A stretch of DNA of 64,000 nt from Corallococcus soli (lineage in GTDB: Bacteria > Myxococcota > Myxococcia > Myxococcales > Myxococcaceae): assembly GCF_014930455.1 (NCBI RefSeq), contig NZ_JAAIYO010000019.1, positions 1 to 64,000 on the forward strand, written 5' to 3'. The notes under the pieces were generated by a model. The model was given only the letters and a program-made list of their open reading frames with translations. It ran no database searches and was not told the origin of the DNA. This document shows, one piece after another, positions 10,613 to 19,779 of this stretch; position 1 is the first letter of the stretch, and the number at the start of each line of letters is the position of its first letter. The position numbers were made by a program, and so were the translations under genes.

Positions 10613-13105
10613 ATGTCCCGGGTGCTCGGGGCACGGTACTTCGACGGGGTGCACTTCCCCCCCGAGGCCGAGAACGAGCTGCGCGCGCTCAGCGCCCGGG
10701 GCTTCGTGGTGCACGTCATGCGCACCACGGCCTGGATCAACTTCCTGTACCTCGCGTGGGCCATGGTCCGCCGGACGCTGCCGCCCATCCGCGCGGTGGT
10801 GAACCTGCGCCCCTGGTTCACCCGTCCCTGGCGGCAGACGGCGCAGGGCGGCGCGGTGGAGGAGCGCTTCCGCTACGCCGGCCAGCAGGGCGGCAGCGGG
10901 CTCGTCTTCCTGCGCCGCACGGCGCTGCTGCACGCCTCCGGCAAGGAGACGCGCGAGGACCCCTTCCCCGCCCTGGTGCGGCTGGCGCGCGGCGCGGACA
11001 AGCCGGTGTTCCTGGTGCCGGAGCTGTTCGTCTGGGAGAAGCGCGCCGCCAAGCTGAAGCCGGGCTGGCGCGACGTGGTGTTCGGCAGCCCGGAGGCGCC
11101 GGGCTTCGTGCACTCGATGGTGGCGTTCTTCCGCAACTACAAGCGCGCGCAGTTCCGGGTGGGAGAGCCCATCGACCTGCGCCGCTTCATCGAGGAGAAC
11201 CCCCAGGCCACCGACGAGGTGCTGGCGCGCAAGGTGCGCAGCGCGCTGCACGTGTACCTGGCGCGGGAGACGCGCGCGGTGTTCGGCCCGCCGCAGAAGC
11301 CCACCGACCGGCTCATCGAGGAGACGCTGCGCGACCGTCAGCTGCGCAAGGTGCTGGACGAGCACGCGGCCGCCACCGGCCGCAAGCCCGCGAGCGTGCA
11401 GCGCGAGGCCAAGCGCAACCTGGAGGCCATCGCGGCCAAGCCCAACCCGTCCGTGCTGGCCCTCATCGCGCCGGTGCTGGAGTGGGTGTTCAACCGCATC
11501 TACGACGGCATCGGCGTGGACGAGGCGGGCCTGCACCGCGCGCTCAAGGCCGCGGGACGCGCGCCGGTGGTGCTCTGCCCCAGCCACAAGAGCCACGTGG
11601 ACTACCTGGTGATGAGCTGGGTGCTGTGGAACCGCGGCTACGCGGCGCCGCTGGTGGCCGCGGGCGCCAACCTGTCCTTCTGGCCGCTGGGCCCGCTGTT
11701 CCGCCGCTGCGGCGCGTTCTTCCTGCGCCGCTCGTTCAAGGGCGACAAGGTCTACGCCGCGTCCTTCAAGGCGTACATCAAGAAGCTGGTGCACGACGGC
11801 CTGCACCAGGAGTTCTTCCCCGAGGGCGGCCGCTCGCGCACGGGCAAGCTGCTCACGCCCAAGCTGGGCATGCTCACATGGCAGGTGGAGGCGGTGCTGG
11901 ACGGCGCGCGCAACGACCTCTACTTCGTGCCCGTCTCCATCGACTACGAGAAGGTCGTGGAGTCCGACAGCTACTCGAAGGAGCTGGCCGGCGGGGAGAA
12001 GAAGCCGGAGGACCTGAAGGCCCTGCTGAGCGCCCCCAAGGTGCTGGCGGCGCGCTACGGGCGCATCCACCTGACGTTCGACGAGCCCCTGTCGCTGGTG
12101 GAGTTCATGAAGGCCCGCGGCCTGTCGCCGCAGGAGCCGGTGACGGACGAGCAGAAGAAGGGTTTGGTCCGGGCGCTGGGCAACCGCGTCATGTACGGCA
12201 TCAGCAAGGTGTCCACCATCACGCCGCATGCGCTGGTGAGCGCGTCCCTGCTGGCCCACCGCCGGCGCGGCCTCACCCAGCGCGAGCTCACCGACCGCAT
12301 CAGCCTGCTGCGGCGCATTGCCCGGGAGGACGGCGCGCGGCTGTCCGCGGAGCTGGCCAACGCGCCCAGCAACCCGGAGACGCTGGGGCCCATCCAGGAC
12401 GCCATGCGCGAGTTCATCTCCGATGAGATCGTGCGCACGAAGGAAGCGCGCAACGAGGTCAGCTACCAGGTGGAGGACGCGCGCCGCCCGGAGATGTCCT
12501 TCTACAAGAACACGCTGATGAACCTGGTGGCCGCGCGCAGCCTCGTGGCCAACGCGCTGCTCGCCGGCACGCCCGCGCCGTACGACACCGTGAAGGCGCG
12601 CGCGCTGTTCCTGTCGCGCCTCTTCAAGGTGGAGTTCATCTACCGGGTGGGCGCGTCGTTCGACACCATCTTCGCCGAGTGCGTGGAGGGGCTCGTGCGC
12701 ATGGGCCTGGTCATCCACGAGGGCGACACGCTCAAGCAGGCCCCGGAAGCGCACGCGCAGCCGGAGCTGGAGTTCCTGGCGGACCTGCTGCGCGACTTCC
12801 TGGAGGCCTACCTGCTGGCCGCGATGACCCTGCCCGACGTGGCCGCGGGCGTCGCCACCGACCGCAAGACCTTCGTCAAGCTGGCGCTGGAGACAGGGCG
12901 CGGCGAGTACAACGCCGGGCGCATCACCGCCTCCGAGTCGCTGGCGAAGACGACGCTCGAGAACGCGGTGGAGTACCTGTTGGATCAGCGCATCCTCGTG
13001 GAAGAGGACAAGAAGCTGAAGCTGGGCGACCCTGCCGCGGCGGCCGAGCTGCCCCGGAAGAACCCGCTCGCGGATGCCATCCGGGGCTACCTGCACCGGG
13101 CCTGA
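10613..13105 (+). CDS. PlsB-like glycerol-3-phosphate 1-O-acyltransferase
   Basis: An approximately 830-residue acyltransferase of the PlsB/DHAPAT branch, which transfers an acyl group to position 1 of glycerol-3-phosphate (or dihydroxyacetone phosphate) at the inner membrane. The catalytic HX4D motif (CPSHKSHVDYL) lies near residue 324 and the phosphate-binding block FPEGGRSRTGKLL near 401. An acyltransferase-like N-terminal half and a long helical C-terminal domain complete the PlsB layout. I chose the ATG at 10613, preceded by GAAGGAGG at about 11 bases; a TTG at 10550 would add 21 residues of weaker codon bias. It lies close behind argS. Which acyl acceptor it uses is not visible. Confidence 0.85.
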   Translation: MSRVLGARYFDGVHFPPEAENELRALSARGFVVHVMRTTAWINFLYLAWAMVRRTLPPIRAVVNLRPWFTRPWRQTAQGGAVEERFRYAGQQGGSGLVFLRRTALLHASGKETREDPFPALVRLARGADKPVFLVPELFVWEKRAAKLKPGWRDVVFGSPEAPGFVHSMVAFFRNYKRAQFRVGEPIDLRRFIEENPQATDEVLARKVRSALHVYLARETRAVFGPPQKPTDRLIEETLRDRQLRKVLDEHAAATGRKPASVQREAKRNLEAIAAKPNPSVLALIAPVLEWVFNRIYDGIGVDEAGLHRALKAAGRAPVVLCPSHKSHVDYLVMSWVLWNRGYAAPLVAAGANLSFWPLGPLFRRCGAFFLRRSFKGDKVYAASFKAYIKKLVHDGLHQEFFPEGGRSRTGKLLTPKLGMLTWQVEAVLDGARNDLYFVPVSIDYEKVVESDSYSKELAGGEKKPEDLKALLSAPKVLAARYGRIHLTFDEPLSLVEFMKARGLSPQEPVTDEQKKGLVRALGNRVMYGISKVSTITPHALVSASLLAHRRRGLTQRELTDRISLLRRIAREDGARLSAELANAPSNPETLGPIQDAMREFISDEIVRTKEARNEVSYQVEDARRPEMSFYKNTLMNLVAARSLVANALLAGTPAPYDTVKARALFLSRLFKVEFIYRVGASFDTIFAECVEGLVRMGLVIHEGDTLKQAPEAHAQPELEFLADLLRDFLEAYLLAAMTLPDVAAGVATDRKTFVKLALETGRGEYNAGRITASESLAKTTLENAVEYLLDQRILVEEDKKLKLGDPAAAAELPRKNPLADAIRGYLHRA

Positions 13106-13184
13106 GCCGCGTCACCCGAGACACCCGAAGCGAGAACGCGGCACCCCGCCCCCCGCCCCCCGCGGAGGGTCAGGAGACGACACG

Positions 13185-14363
13185 GTGGATGAAGGCTTGC
13201 CTCCCAGCGACCCGCAGCCGGTAGGGCCCACCGTGCCGCCGCCCCTCACGCCACCCCACCCGCTGCTCGCGGTGGTGCTGGCCTTCGGCCTCTACCTGAC
13301 GCTCGGGGCCACCACCCAGGTGCTCAACCCCGCCTTCGGCGTGTGGTTCACGGAGGTGTTCCTCTTCCTGGGCCTCGCGTGGGTGATGTTGCGCCGCGCG
13401 GGCTTCCGGCCCGCCACGTACACCGGCCTCACGCCTTTCGAGGGGAAGCCCGCCCTGTTCGGCTTCCTGCTGGGCGTGGCCAACTTCTTCGCGGTGGTGG
13501 TGCCCATCCAGTTCCTGGCGCAGCGCCTGGCGCCCCCGTGGCTGCGGGAGCTGTTCGACGCATCGCGCCTCTTCGAGGGGCAGACGTCCTTCGAGCTGGC
13601 GCTGCTGCTGGGCGGCGTGTCGGTGGCCGCGCCGCTGTGCGAGGAGTTCTTCTTCCGCGGACTCGTCCAGCGCGCCATGACGCCCCCGGCCCCGGCCTCT
13701 CCCTGGCGTGCGTTGATCATCACGTCGGTGGTGTTCAGCGCCTTCCACCTGGATCCGGTGGGCTTCCTCGCGCGCGTGGAGCTGGGGCTGCTCTTCGGCT
13801 GGCTGCTGCTGCGCACCGGCTCGCTCTGGCCGAGCATCGCCGCGCACGCGGCCAACAACATCGTGTCGTCGGTGCTGTTCCTCATCGCCACGCATTCAAG
13901 CGCGGCCAAGGACACGGGGACGGACGACGTGACGGACTGGCGCGCCGTGCTGGGCCTGGCGCTCGTGGGCTGGACGGTGCTGCTGGGCCTGCGCGCCGCG
14001 TCCCGGCACGTCCCTGCCGTCTGGGGACGTGGCACTCCACCGGACGACGAGGCGGCGCGTGCCACGAAGCCCGTGCCCCTGTTCGCCGTCCAGTTGCTGC
14101 CGTGGGTGGTGGCGGCGACGCTGTCCGTGGGGGCCCTGGCCCTGCTGGACGGCCGGGGCGTGTCGCTGAGCGTCTATGACGTCCAGCACCCCGTGCCGCC
14201 GCTGTCGAAGGACGCGCCCCCCGGCTTCCAGGCGGAGCGCAAGGCCCTGCAGCAGCTGCGCAAGGCCGTCCGCAAGGGCGAGATGCCCATGGAGCTGTAC
14301 GAAGAGGAGCGGGTGCGGCAGGCCGAGGCCCATGCCCCCGCGAGCAAGGGCGAGCCCCGCTGA
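13185..14363 (+). CDS. CPBP-family intramembrane metalloprotease
   Basis: A 392-residue polytopic membrane protein. About eight hydrophobic segments include the Abi/CPBP core with its three signature motifs: EEFFFRGL near residue 150 (EExxxR), FSAFHLD near 185 (FxxxH) and HAANNI near 225 (HxxxN). These form the metal-dependent active site in CAAX-prenyl endopeptidases and bacterial relatives. After the core there are two further membrane segments and a charged C-terminal tail of about 60 residues. The GTG at 13185 has CAGGAG eight bases upstream. Bacterial members are linked to bacteriocin self-protection or membrane-protein processing, but the substrate here is unknown. Confidence 0.85.
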   Translation: MDEGLPPSDPQPVGPTVPPPLTPPHPLLAVVLAFGLYLTLGATTQVLNPAFGVWFTEVFLFLGLAWVMLRRAGFRPATYTGLTPFEGKPALFGFLLGVANFFAVVVPIQFLAQRLAPPWLRELFDASRLFEGQTSFELALLLGGVSVAAPLCEEFFFRGLVQRAMTPPAPASPWRALIITSVVFSAFHLDPVGFLARVELGLLFGWLLLRTGSLWPSIAAHAANNIVSSVLFLIATHSSAAKDTGTDDVTDWRAVLGLALVGWTVLLGLRAASRHVPAVWGRGTPPDDEAARATKPVPLFAVQLLPWVVAATLSVGALALLDGRGVSLSVYDVQHPVPPLSKDAPPGFQAERKALQQLRKAVRKGEMPMELYEEERVRQAEAHAPASKGEPR

Positions 14364-14471
14364 CCGCCCAGGACAGCCTTGGGGCCGCGAGGCCCTGAGG
14401 AGAACGCCACAAGGCCTGCCCGCCGCGCCTCCTGCGGCTCCCGCGCCACAAGCCCTCCTCGGAGGATGGTC

Positions 14472-15719
14472 ATGCAAGTCCCGCCGACGGTCTCCAGGCT
14501 CGCCCTGTTCCTGGCGTATGCCTTCCACCTGATTGTCCCCCTCATCGTCGAGGTCGGCTTCCGCCCTCCGCACATGGGAGAGGGTGGAGACTTCCCGACG
14601 TACTACTACGCGCTCCGGCAGGCGCTGCTCGGCGGCAGTCCCTACGACATCCAGGCCCTGCAGAAGCTGTCACCCTGGTCCGTCGCGCCCTTCCTGTATC
14701 CCCCACCCTTCCTCCTGAGCATGCTCTGGACGCTCCCCCTGTCTCCGAGGGCGGCCCTCGTCGGCATGTTCGTCCTCAACGAGGTGCTGCTGTTGGGGGT
14801 GCTGGGCTTGATGCACAAGCACCTGGGGCTGTCCCGCAGGGGCGTGGCGCTGTTGCTCGTCACCTTCTTCCCCCTCTGGGACAACCTGCTCTGGTTCCAG
14901 GTGAACCTGGTGCTGCTGCTGCCGGTGGTGGTGGCCCTCCTCTGGGCGCAACAGCGACCGCTGGGCGCTGGCGCGCTGGTGGGGGCCGCCGCCGTCATGA
15001 AGGTGCTTCCCGGGGCGCTGGCGCTCTACTGGCTGTTGCGGCGCGAGTGGCGGCCCCTGGCTTCGGTGGCGGCCTCCGTCCTGGGGCTCACCCTGCTGTC
15101 ACTTCCGTTGATGGGCCCCGTCCAGCAGTGGAGCTATTACACGGGCACGCTGCTGGGCGTCGCGGGGGGGCGCATCCACGACATGGGCATCCGCGTGTCC
15201 ATCCGCTCCGAATACAACCACTCCGTGCTCGGGGTGTTCAGCCACGTCTGGCCGGGCCCGAGCCCCATCGAGCCCTCTGGCCTTGCGGTGGCCGCCACGG
15301 GACTGTTCATCGTGTTCCTGCTGGCCGCATGGGCCCTGCGCGTTCACCGCGGGTGCCCGCCCGAGTTCGGCATGGCGTCGATGCTGGGAATCATCAGCAT
15401 CGCCTCCACCTATGCGTGGGAGCACTACCTGGTGTTGCTGCTCCCCGCGGTCGTCCTGGCGGCGCGCGGGAGCGCCCCCCGGTGGCTCCTGGGGACGCTC
15501 TATGCCCTCACGGTGTTCCCGCTCGGGGTGTTGCTGTTCGTGTATGGGCGCCTGCCGGGGCAGCCATCGCCCCTGGCCCTCACGCCGTGGATCGCCGGCG
15601 GCAAGATGGTGGGCGCGGCGGGCATCAGCCTGCTGTGCGTGTGGTTCGCGAAGGCCCCGGACAGCGTCTCCGCCCCGGCGGTGGAGCCCAAGGGACTGGG
15701 CAGCCCCCAGGCCCTGTAG
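14472..15719 (+). CDS. GT87/DUF2029-type polyprenyl-phosphate glycosyltransferase-like membrane protein
   Basis: A 415-residue integral membrane protein with about ten transmembrane segments. The first extracytoplasmic loop carries GEGGDFPTYYYALRQALLGGSPY; its acidic Asp and the YYxA pattern resemble the GT87 family (mycobacterial alpha-mannosyltransferases), which use polyprenyl-phosphate sugars as donors outside the membrane. Two ATGs are close together; the one at 14472 has GGAGG six bases upstream and is preferred over 14466. It follows the CPBP gene by about 110 bp. Its acceptor is unknown, and a link with the polysaccharide genes elsewhere in the window is only speculation. Confidence 0.75.
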   Translation: MQVPPTVSRLALFLAYAFHLIVPLIVEVGFRPPHMGEGGDFPTYYYALRQALLGGSPYDIQALQKLSPWSVAPFLYPPPFLLSMLWTLPLSPRAALVGMFVLNEVLLLGVLGLMHKHLGLSRRGVALLLVTFFPLWDNLLWFQVNLVLLLPVVVALLWAQQRPLGAGALVGAAAVMKVLPGALALYWLLRREWRPLASVAASVLGLTLLSLPLMGPVQQWSYYTGTLLGVAGGRIHDMGIRVSIRSEYNHSVLGVFSHVWPGPSPIEPSGLAVAATGLFIVFLLAAWALRVHRGCPPEFGMASMLGIISIASTYAWEHYLVLLLPAVVLAARGSAPRWLLGTLYALTVFPLGVLLFVYGRLPGQPSPLALTPWIAGGKMVGAAGISLLCVWFAKAPDSVSAPAVEPKGLGSPQAL

Positions 15720-15757
15720 GCCCGCCGCCTCCGGCAGGCCGTGCTGGATGGAGCGGC

Positions 15758-15798
15758 CGCCCGCGCGGTGGGGCGCGCGGGCGAAAGGCGCCCTTTCG
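15758..15798. terminator. double hairpin between convergent genes
   Basis: Two adjacent perfect hairpins lie between the stops of the convergent genes ending at 15719 and 15799. The first has a 10-bp stem (15758-15767 with 15774-15783, GTGGGG loop) and the second a 7-bp stem (15782-15788 with 15792-15798, CGC loop). There is no long T-run, so termination efficiency is uncertain, but position and structure fit a bidirectional terminator. Confidence 0.6.
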
Positions 15799-16014
15799 TC
15801 AGTCCGCCGTGTACGACGTGACGTGGAACACCGGTCCCACCATCGCCGCGGTGACGGTGTCCCGCTGCACGCTGCCCTCGGCGGAGATGCGCTGACCGTC
15901 CTTCTTGATCTTCCGGTCGCCGCCCGCGAGCTGGTACGTCCTGCCGTCGTCGGCCTTCAGGACCCACACGCCGCCTTCCAGGTCCTGGTACTGCACCGTG
16001 CCGGAGAGCTTCAC
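15799..16014 (-). CDS. small DUF5818-like protein coupled to the S8 protease
   Basis: A 71-residue protein (KLSGTVQYQDLEGGVWVLKA early, GPVFHVTSYTAD at the end) with alternating short beta strands, suggesting a small OB- or SH3-like barrel. No signal peptide or cysteine. The GTG start at 16014 overlaps the TGA of the upstream protease by four bases (GTGA), so it is almost certainly translated with it. The repeated pattern of a mono-domain describing an ADDGRTYQL strand resembles a family of uncharacterised proteins common in myxobacteria. Its function is unknown; association with the protease is the only clue. Confidence 0.7.
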   Translation of the reverse strand: MKLSGTVQYQDLEGGVWVLKADDGRTYQLAGGDRKIKKDGQRISAEGSVQRDTVTAAMVGPVFHVTSYTAD

Positions 16015-17825
16015 GCGTCCTCCCGCTTGAGCATCGCGCGGGCGATGACGAGGCACACCACCGAGTTGATGCCCAGCCACGGCTTCGCCAGGAAGGTGAA
16101 GGGCATCCACGCCAGCGCCGGAGCACCCACCCACGCCGCGTAGGTCAGGAAGCCCGCGAAGCCGAGCGCCAAGCCGCCCACGGCCGGACGGAAGCCCCGC
16201 CAGGTGATGGCCGGCAGCGAGAGCACCAGGGGAATCAGCGCGCTGTAGAACAGCGGGCTCACCGTGGCCCGCCCGAAGATGATGCGCTGCCAGTCCGGGA
16301 TGGGCAGGGAGGCCACGCTCACCACGTCGCCGGCCGCGCCCGAGGCGCCCGAGAACCACGAGCGCAGGAAGAAGAAGCCCACCGTGGACAGGACCAGCGG
16401 CACGAAGAAGGCCGGGCGGAAGAGGACGTTGAGGAAGCCCGGACGCTCGCGACCGCGCAGCGTCAGCAGCACCAGCGCCAGCAGCGCCGCGGCCCACCCG
16501 AGCGCGGCCCAGCGAGGCCCGCCGCCCGTGAAGGCCTGGAGCGACGCGTTGGCGTTGAGGATGCCGTGGCCGTACTGCTCGGACCAGGCCTGGTCACCCA
16601 CCGCCTTCGCCCCGGCGTAGAGCGCCTGCTCCACCTCATCCGGCCCGCTGGCGCCCGCGCCGTAGAGCATCGCGGCGACCGCGGCGACGTGCGGGGCGGC
16701 CATGCTGGTGCCCTGGTACCAGGCGTAGACGGAGCGCGACGGGTCGCGCGGGTCGATGGTGTTCTGCAGGATGCCGCCCGAGTCGCCCTGGCGCTTGTCC
16801 CCACCCGGCGCCGCGATGTCCAGCTCCTTGCCATAGGACGAGTACGGGGTGCGCGAGCCATCCGGCCCCACCGCGCCCACCGCCACCGCGCCCGGGTACG
16901 CCGCGGGGAACTCCACCCGGCCCTGCCCGGTGTTGCCCGCGGCGGCCACCACGGTGACGCCCTTCTTGCGCGCGTACTCCACCGCGTTGGCCATGACCTG
17001 GGAGTACAGGCCACCGCCCAGCGACATGTTGATGACCTTCGCGTCGTGGTCCGCCGCGAAGCGGATGGCGTCCGCGATGTCCGCCGACGTGCCGCTGCCG
17101 AAGTGGTTCAGCACCTTGAGGGGCATCAGCGTCGCGTCGAAGGCCACGCCCGCCACGCCCTCGCCGTTGTTGGTCGCCTGCGCGATGGTGCCCGCCACGT
17201 GCGTGCCGTGGCCGTGGTCGTCGTTGGCGTGCTCGTCGTCGTTGACGAAGTCGTAACCCTTCACGAACGACACGCCCTTGAGGTCCGGCACCTGCTTGAA
17301 GTCGTCGTGGTCCTCGTAGGCGATGCCCGTGTCGATGACCGCCACCACCACGCCCTTGCCCCGGTTGCCGTCCCAGGCCTTCGGCATGTCGATCATCCGC
17401 AGGTTCCACTGGGAACCGAACTGCGGATCATTGGGCGTGTAGCTGCTGCGCACCTGCATGAGCGGCTCGGCGGACTCCACCGCCGGGTGCTGCCGGATGC
17501 GCTGGAGCACGTCCTCCACGTCGTTCACGCCCACCGCGAGCGTGACGCCCGTCCGGGGGCCCTCCAGGGAGTTGAACTCCAGGTCCACGCCCCATTCCTG
17601 CTCCCAGGCGTCGAACTCCGCCGGGGTGGTGCCGTCCTTGAAGTCCACCACGATGGCGCCCGACACCACGTCGTCCGAGCCCCCCCGCACGGCTTGCGCC
17701 ACCTCCGCCTGGGCCACCGCCACGTCAGGCCCCGCCGGGGCCTCCGACTCCCGCGACGCGGAAGCACACGCCGAGGCCGACAGGGCCAGCGCCGCGAGAA
17801 CCACGTTCCATCGCCTCATCCGCAT
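16011..17825 (-). CDS. Subtilisin-like (S8) serine protease lipoprotein with membrane tail
   Basis: A 604-residue protease. The N-terminus MRMRRWNVVLAALALSASAC is a lipoprotein signal with lipobox ALSASAC (lipidated Cys). A pro-region of about 100 residues follows, then the catalytic domain. The triad is visible as VIDTG (Asp, about 162), HGHGTHVAGT (His, about 205) and GTSMAAPH (Ser, about 373), with the oxyanion Asn in AAGNTG. Unusually, about 150 C-terminal residues hold five predicted transmembrane helices. The protease domain would therefore be anchored at both ends, with the catalytic part outside the cytoplasmic membrane. The ATG at 17825 has AAGGAG seven bases upstream. Coupled to a small downstream gene. 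Confidence 0.9.
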   Translation of the reverse strand: MRMRRWNVVLAALALSASACASASRESEAPAGPDVAVAQAEVAQAVRGGSDDVVSGAIVVDFKDGTTPAEFDAWEQEWGVDLEFNSLEGPRTGVTLAVGVNDVEDVLQRIRQHPAVESAEPLMQVRSSYTPNDPQFGSQWNLRMIDMPKAWDGNRGKGVVVAVIDTGIAYEDHDDFKQVPDLKGVSFVKGYDFVNDDEHANDDHGHGTHVAGTIAQATNNGEGVAGVAFDATLMPLKVLNHFGSGTSADIADAIRFAADHDAKVINMSLGGGLYSQVMANAVEYARKKGVTVVAAAGNTGQGRVEFPAAYPGAVAVGAVGPDGSRTPYSSYGKELDIAAPGGDKRQGDSGGILQNTIDPRDPSRSVYAWYQGTSMAAPHVAAVAAMLYGAGASGPDEVEQALYAGAKAVGDQAWSEQYGHGILNANASLQAFTGGGPRWAALGWAAALLALVLLTLRGRERPGFLNVLFRPAFFVPLVLSTVGFFFLRSWFSGASGAAGDVVSVASLPIPDWQRIIFGRATVSPLFYSALIPLVLSLPAITWRGFRPAVGGLALGFAGFLTYAAWVGAPALAWMPFTFLAKPWLGINSVVCLVIARAMLKREDA

Positions 17826-17981
17826 CGGGACACTCCTTGAACGAAGACGCCTCGAAGACCCACTACGAACGCACGGCGGGACGATTGGGTCTGCCCCGCC
17901 AGTCTGTTCGCCCCCCGGCCGGCCATGCAAGGGTACGAGGACAAAGAAATGTGAAGAAGTCCGCAGGTTTGCGCGCCTGCC

Positions 17982-18626
17982 CTACCCGCCCGACAGCCGC
18001 TGGAGCCACGCCGCCGCGGCCCGGCCCACCTGGGGAAGATTGCGGTAGAACGTGGTTCCGGCATCGTCGATGACCTCTAAATCGCCCCCGGCCTCGGCGA
18101 CAGCGGCGGCCAGCGCCGCGCGGGGCAGGCGGGTGTCCTGCGCCCCGACAATCACCAGCAGCGGACACGACAATCGCACGAGCGACAGCGGATCCACGTC
18201 CGGCGACACCAGACACAGTCCGCCCACCGCCGGGTGCCGCTCCTGGAGCGCCAGCGCCACGCGCGCCCCCCCATGCAGCGCGGCCACCGCCAGCGCGGAC
18301 TTCCCCGCGTTCTCCAGCGCCACCCGCATGGCGGCCTCCGCGTCCTCCACCAGCGCGCCCCCGGTGCCCCGGGCGCCCTGGCTGGCCCCCACGCCCCGGT
18401 GGTTGAAGCGCAGGGTGGGAAAGCCCGCCCGGGCCGCCGCGAAGGCCACCTCCGCCGCCAGGACGTGATCCATGCCGCCCCCCTCCTCCGGCCGGGGCGG
18501 AAGGATGAGCAGCGGCGGCGAGCGCTGGCCCCGGTGCACCGTGCCCTCCATCACCAGCGGGGCCCCCTGCCCCCCACCGACGGGGATGAGCGTGGAGCGC
18601 TCCAGGAACTGACCTTTCTGGACCAT
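17982..18626 (-). CDS. alpha/beta-hydrolase-fold protein lacking the usual nucleophile
   Basis: A 214-residue protein of dienelactone-hydrolase-like layout: strand-rich start, LRFNHRGVGASQGARG (typical of the oxyanion loop NHRGVGxS), and an acid-residue region VIVGAQDTRLP. The nucleophile elbow, normally GxSxG, reads ALHGGAR, so the catalytic Ser is replaced by His. The C-terminal position where the catalytic His is expected reads DDAGTTFYRN without His. I therefore regard it as probably non-hydrolytic, or using an altered mechanism. The ATG at 18626 has AGGTGG five bases upstream. It is divergent from the effector-like gene at 18812. Confidence 0.75.
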   Translation of the reverse strand: MVQKGQFLERSTLIPVGGGQGAPLVMEGTVHRGQRSPPLLILPPRPEEGGGMDHVLAAEVAFAAARAGFPTLRFNHRGVGASQGARGTGGALVEDAEAAMRVALENAGKSALAVAALHGGARVALALQERHPAVGGLCLVSPDVDPLSLVRLSCPLLVIVGAQDTRLPRAALAAAVAEAGGDLEVIDDAGTTFYRNLPQVGRAAAAWLQRLSGG

Positions 18627-18811
18627 GAAACCACCTTAATCCGCCCCACCCGGCGCGGCCGGACCGTCTTCAACGCCGTCCCAGCGCCCGCTGCGCAGTG
18701 CGTCACACACATTCCGCGACCCCCTCGCAACTTTTGGGCGGTTGCGGTGAGAATGGATCAAGGCCTCAAGCTTTCCTTCCCCCTTCAAAGAATCCGCAGG
18801 AGCGTCAAGCC

Positions 18812-19762
18812 ATGGGAACCATCGGGAGCGGTCGCAACTCCATCAACAACGCCACGCGCACCACGGCGACGACGCCGACCACCACGCCCGCGGTGGCGAA
18901 GCCCGCTCCGGCCGTGACGGCCAAGCCGGCCAACCTGGTGAAGGACGGCTTCGACACGCGCTCTCCGAACGGCGCGGCCCGCACCGTGGCGCCCACGGGC
19001 GTCTTCACCGCGCCCTCCGGCTCCAAGGACAAGGTGTTCGACGGCAAGCTGGTGGGCGCCGGCGGCCAGACGTTCGACGCCAGCACCCCGCTGAGCCAGG
19101 TCCCGGCCTACACGCCCAAGGACGGCGTGAAGACCGAAGGCACCGTCATCTACGTCAACGGCATGATGACGGACATGGCGGGCCAGAAGGAGACGCTGCA
19201 GGCCATCGCGGACAAGACGGGCCAGAAGACCATCGGCATCCACAACTCCACCGAGGGCTTCTTCAAGGACCTGGGCCAGTGCATCACGGACAAGATGGAC
19301 AAGGGCAAGAACCCGGCCGTGGACACGCTGGCGGACTCGCTCTACACGGAGCTGAAGGCCGGCCGTGACGTGCACCTGATGGCGCACAGCCAGGGCGGTC
19401 TCATCACCTCGCGCGCGCTCAACGACGTGGCCAAGCGGCTGCGCATCGAAGACGGGCTGTCCCCGGCGCAGATCGAGGCGAAGCTCGGCAAGGTCTCCGT
19501 GGAGACCTTCGGCGCCGCCGCGGCGACCTACCCGGACGGCCCGAAGTACGTGCACTACGTGAACGACAAGGACCCCGTGCCGGGCCTGTTCGGCCTGGGC
19601 ACCAGCGGCAAGGGCCCCCTCGACCTGATCCGCAACGCGGGCAAGGACGCGAAGATCCACTACTTCTCCGAGAAGAGCATCTTCTCCGGCGCGCACAACA
19701 TCAACGACACCTACCTGAACCAGCGCGTCCCGTTCGACCAGGCGCGCGAGGGTAAGTTCTAG
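18812..19762 (+). CDS. putative exported alpha/beta-hydrolase effector with Thr/Pro/Ala-rich N-terminus
   Basis: A 316-residue protein. Residues 1-70 are low-complexity (MGTIGSGRNSINN, then Thr/Ala/Pro-rich, then LVKDGFDTRS). They contain no Sec signal peptide, so they look like a non-cleaved secretion tag or disordered leader. Residues 100-310 look like an alpha/beta hydrolase: strand VIYVNGMMTD, nucleophile elbow MAHSQGGLITS with Ser193, a possible acid DKDPVPG, and a possible catalytic His in SGAHNINDT. Lipase-like activity is inferred from the fold. It is followed within 17 bp by two tandem paralogous small proteins, an arrangement typical of an effector with chaperones or immunity proteins. 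Start ATG at 18812 with CAGGAG upstream. Confidence 0.65.
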   Translation: MGTIGSGRNSINNATRTTATTPTTTPAVAKPAPAVTAKPANLVKDGFDTRSPNGAARTVAPTGVFTAPSGSKDKVFDGKLVGAGGQTFDASTPLSQVPAYTPKDGVKTEGTVIYVNGMMTDMAGQKETLQAIADKTGQKTIGIHNSTEGFFKDLGQCITDKMDKGKNPAVDTLADSLYTELKAGRDVHLMAHSQGGLITSRALNDVAKRLRIEDGLSPAQIEAKLGKVSVETFGAAAATYPDGPKYVHYVNDKDPVPGLFGLGTSGKGPLDLIRNAGKDAKIHYFSEKSIFSGAHNINDTYLNQRVPFDQAREGKF

Positions 19763-19779
19763 TCAACGGACGGTGTGAT

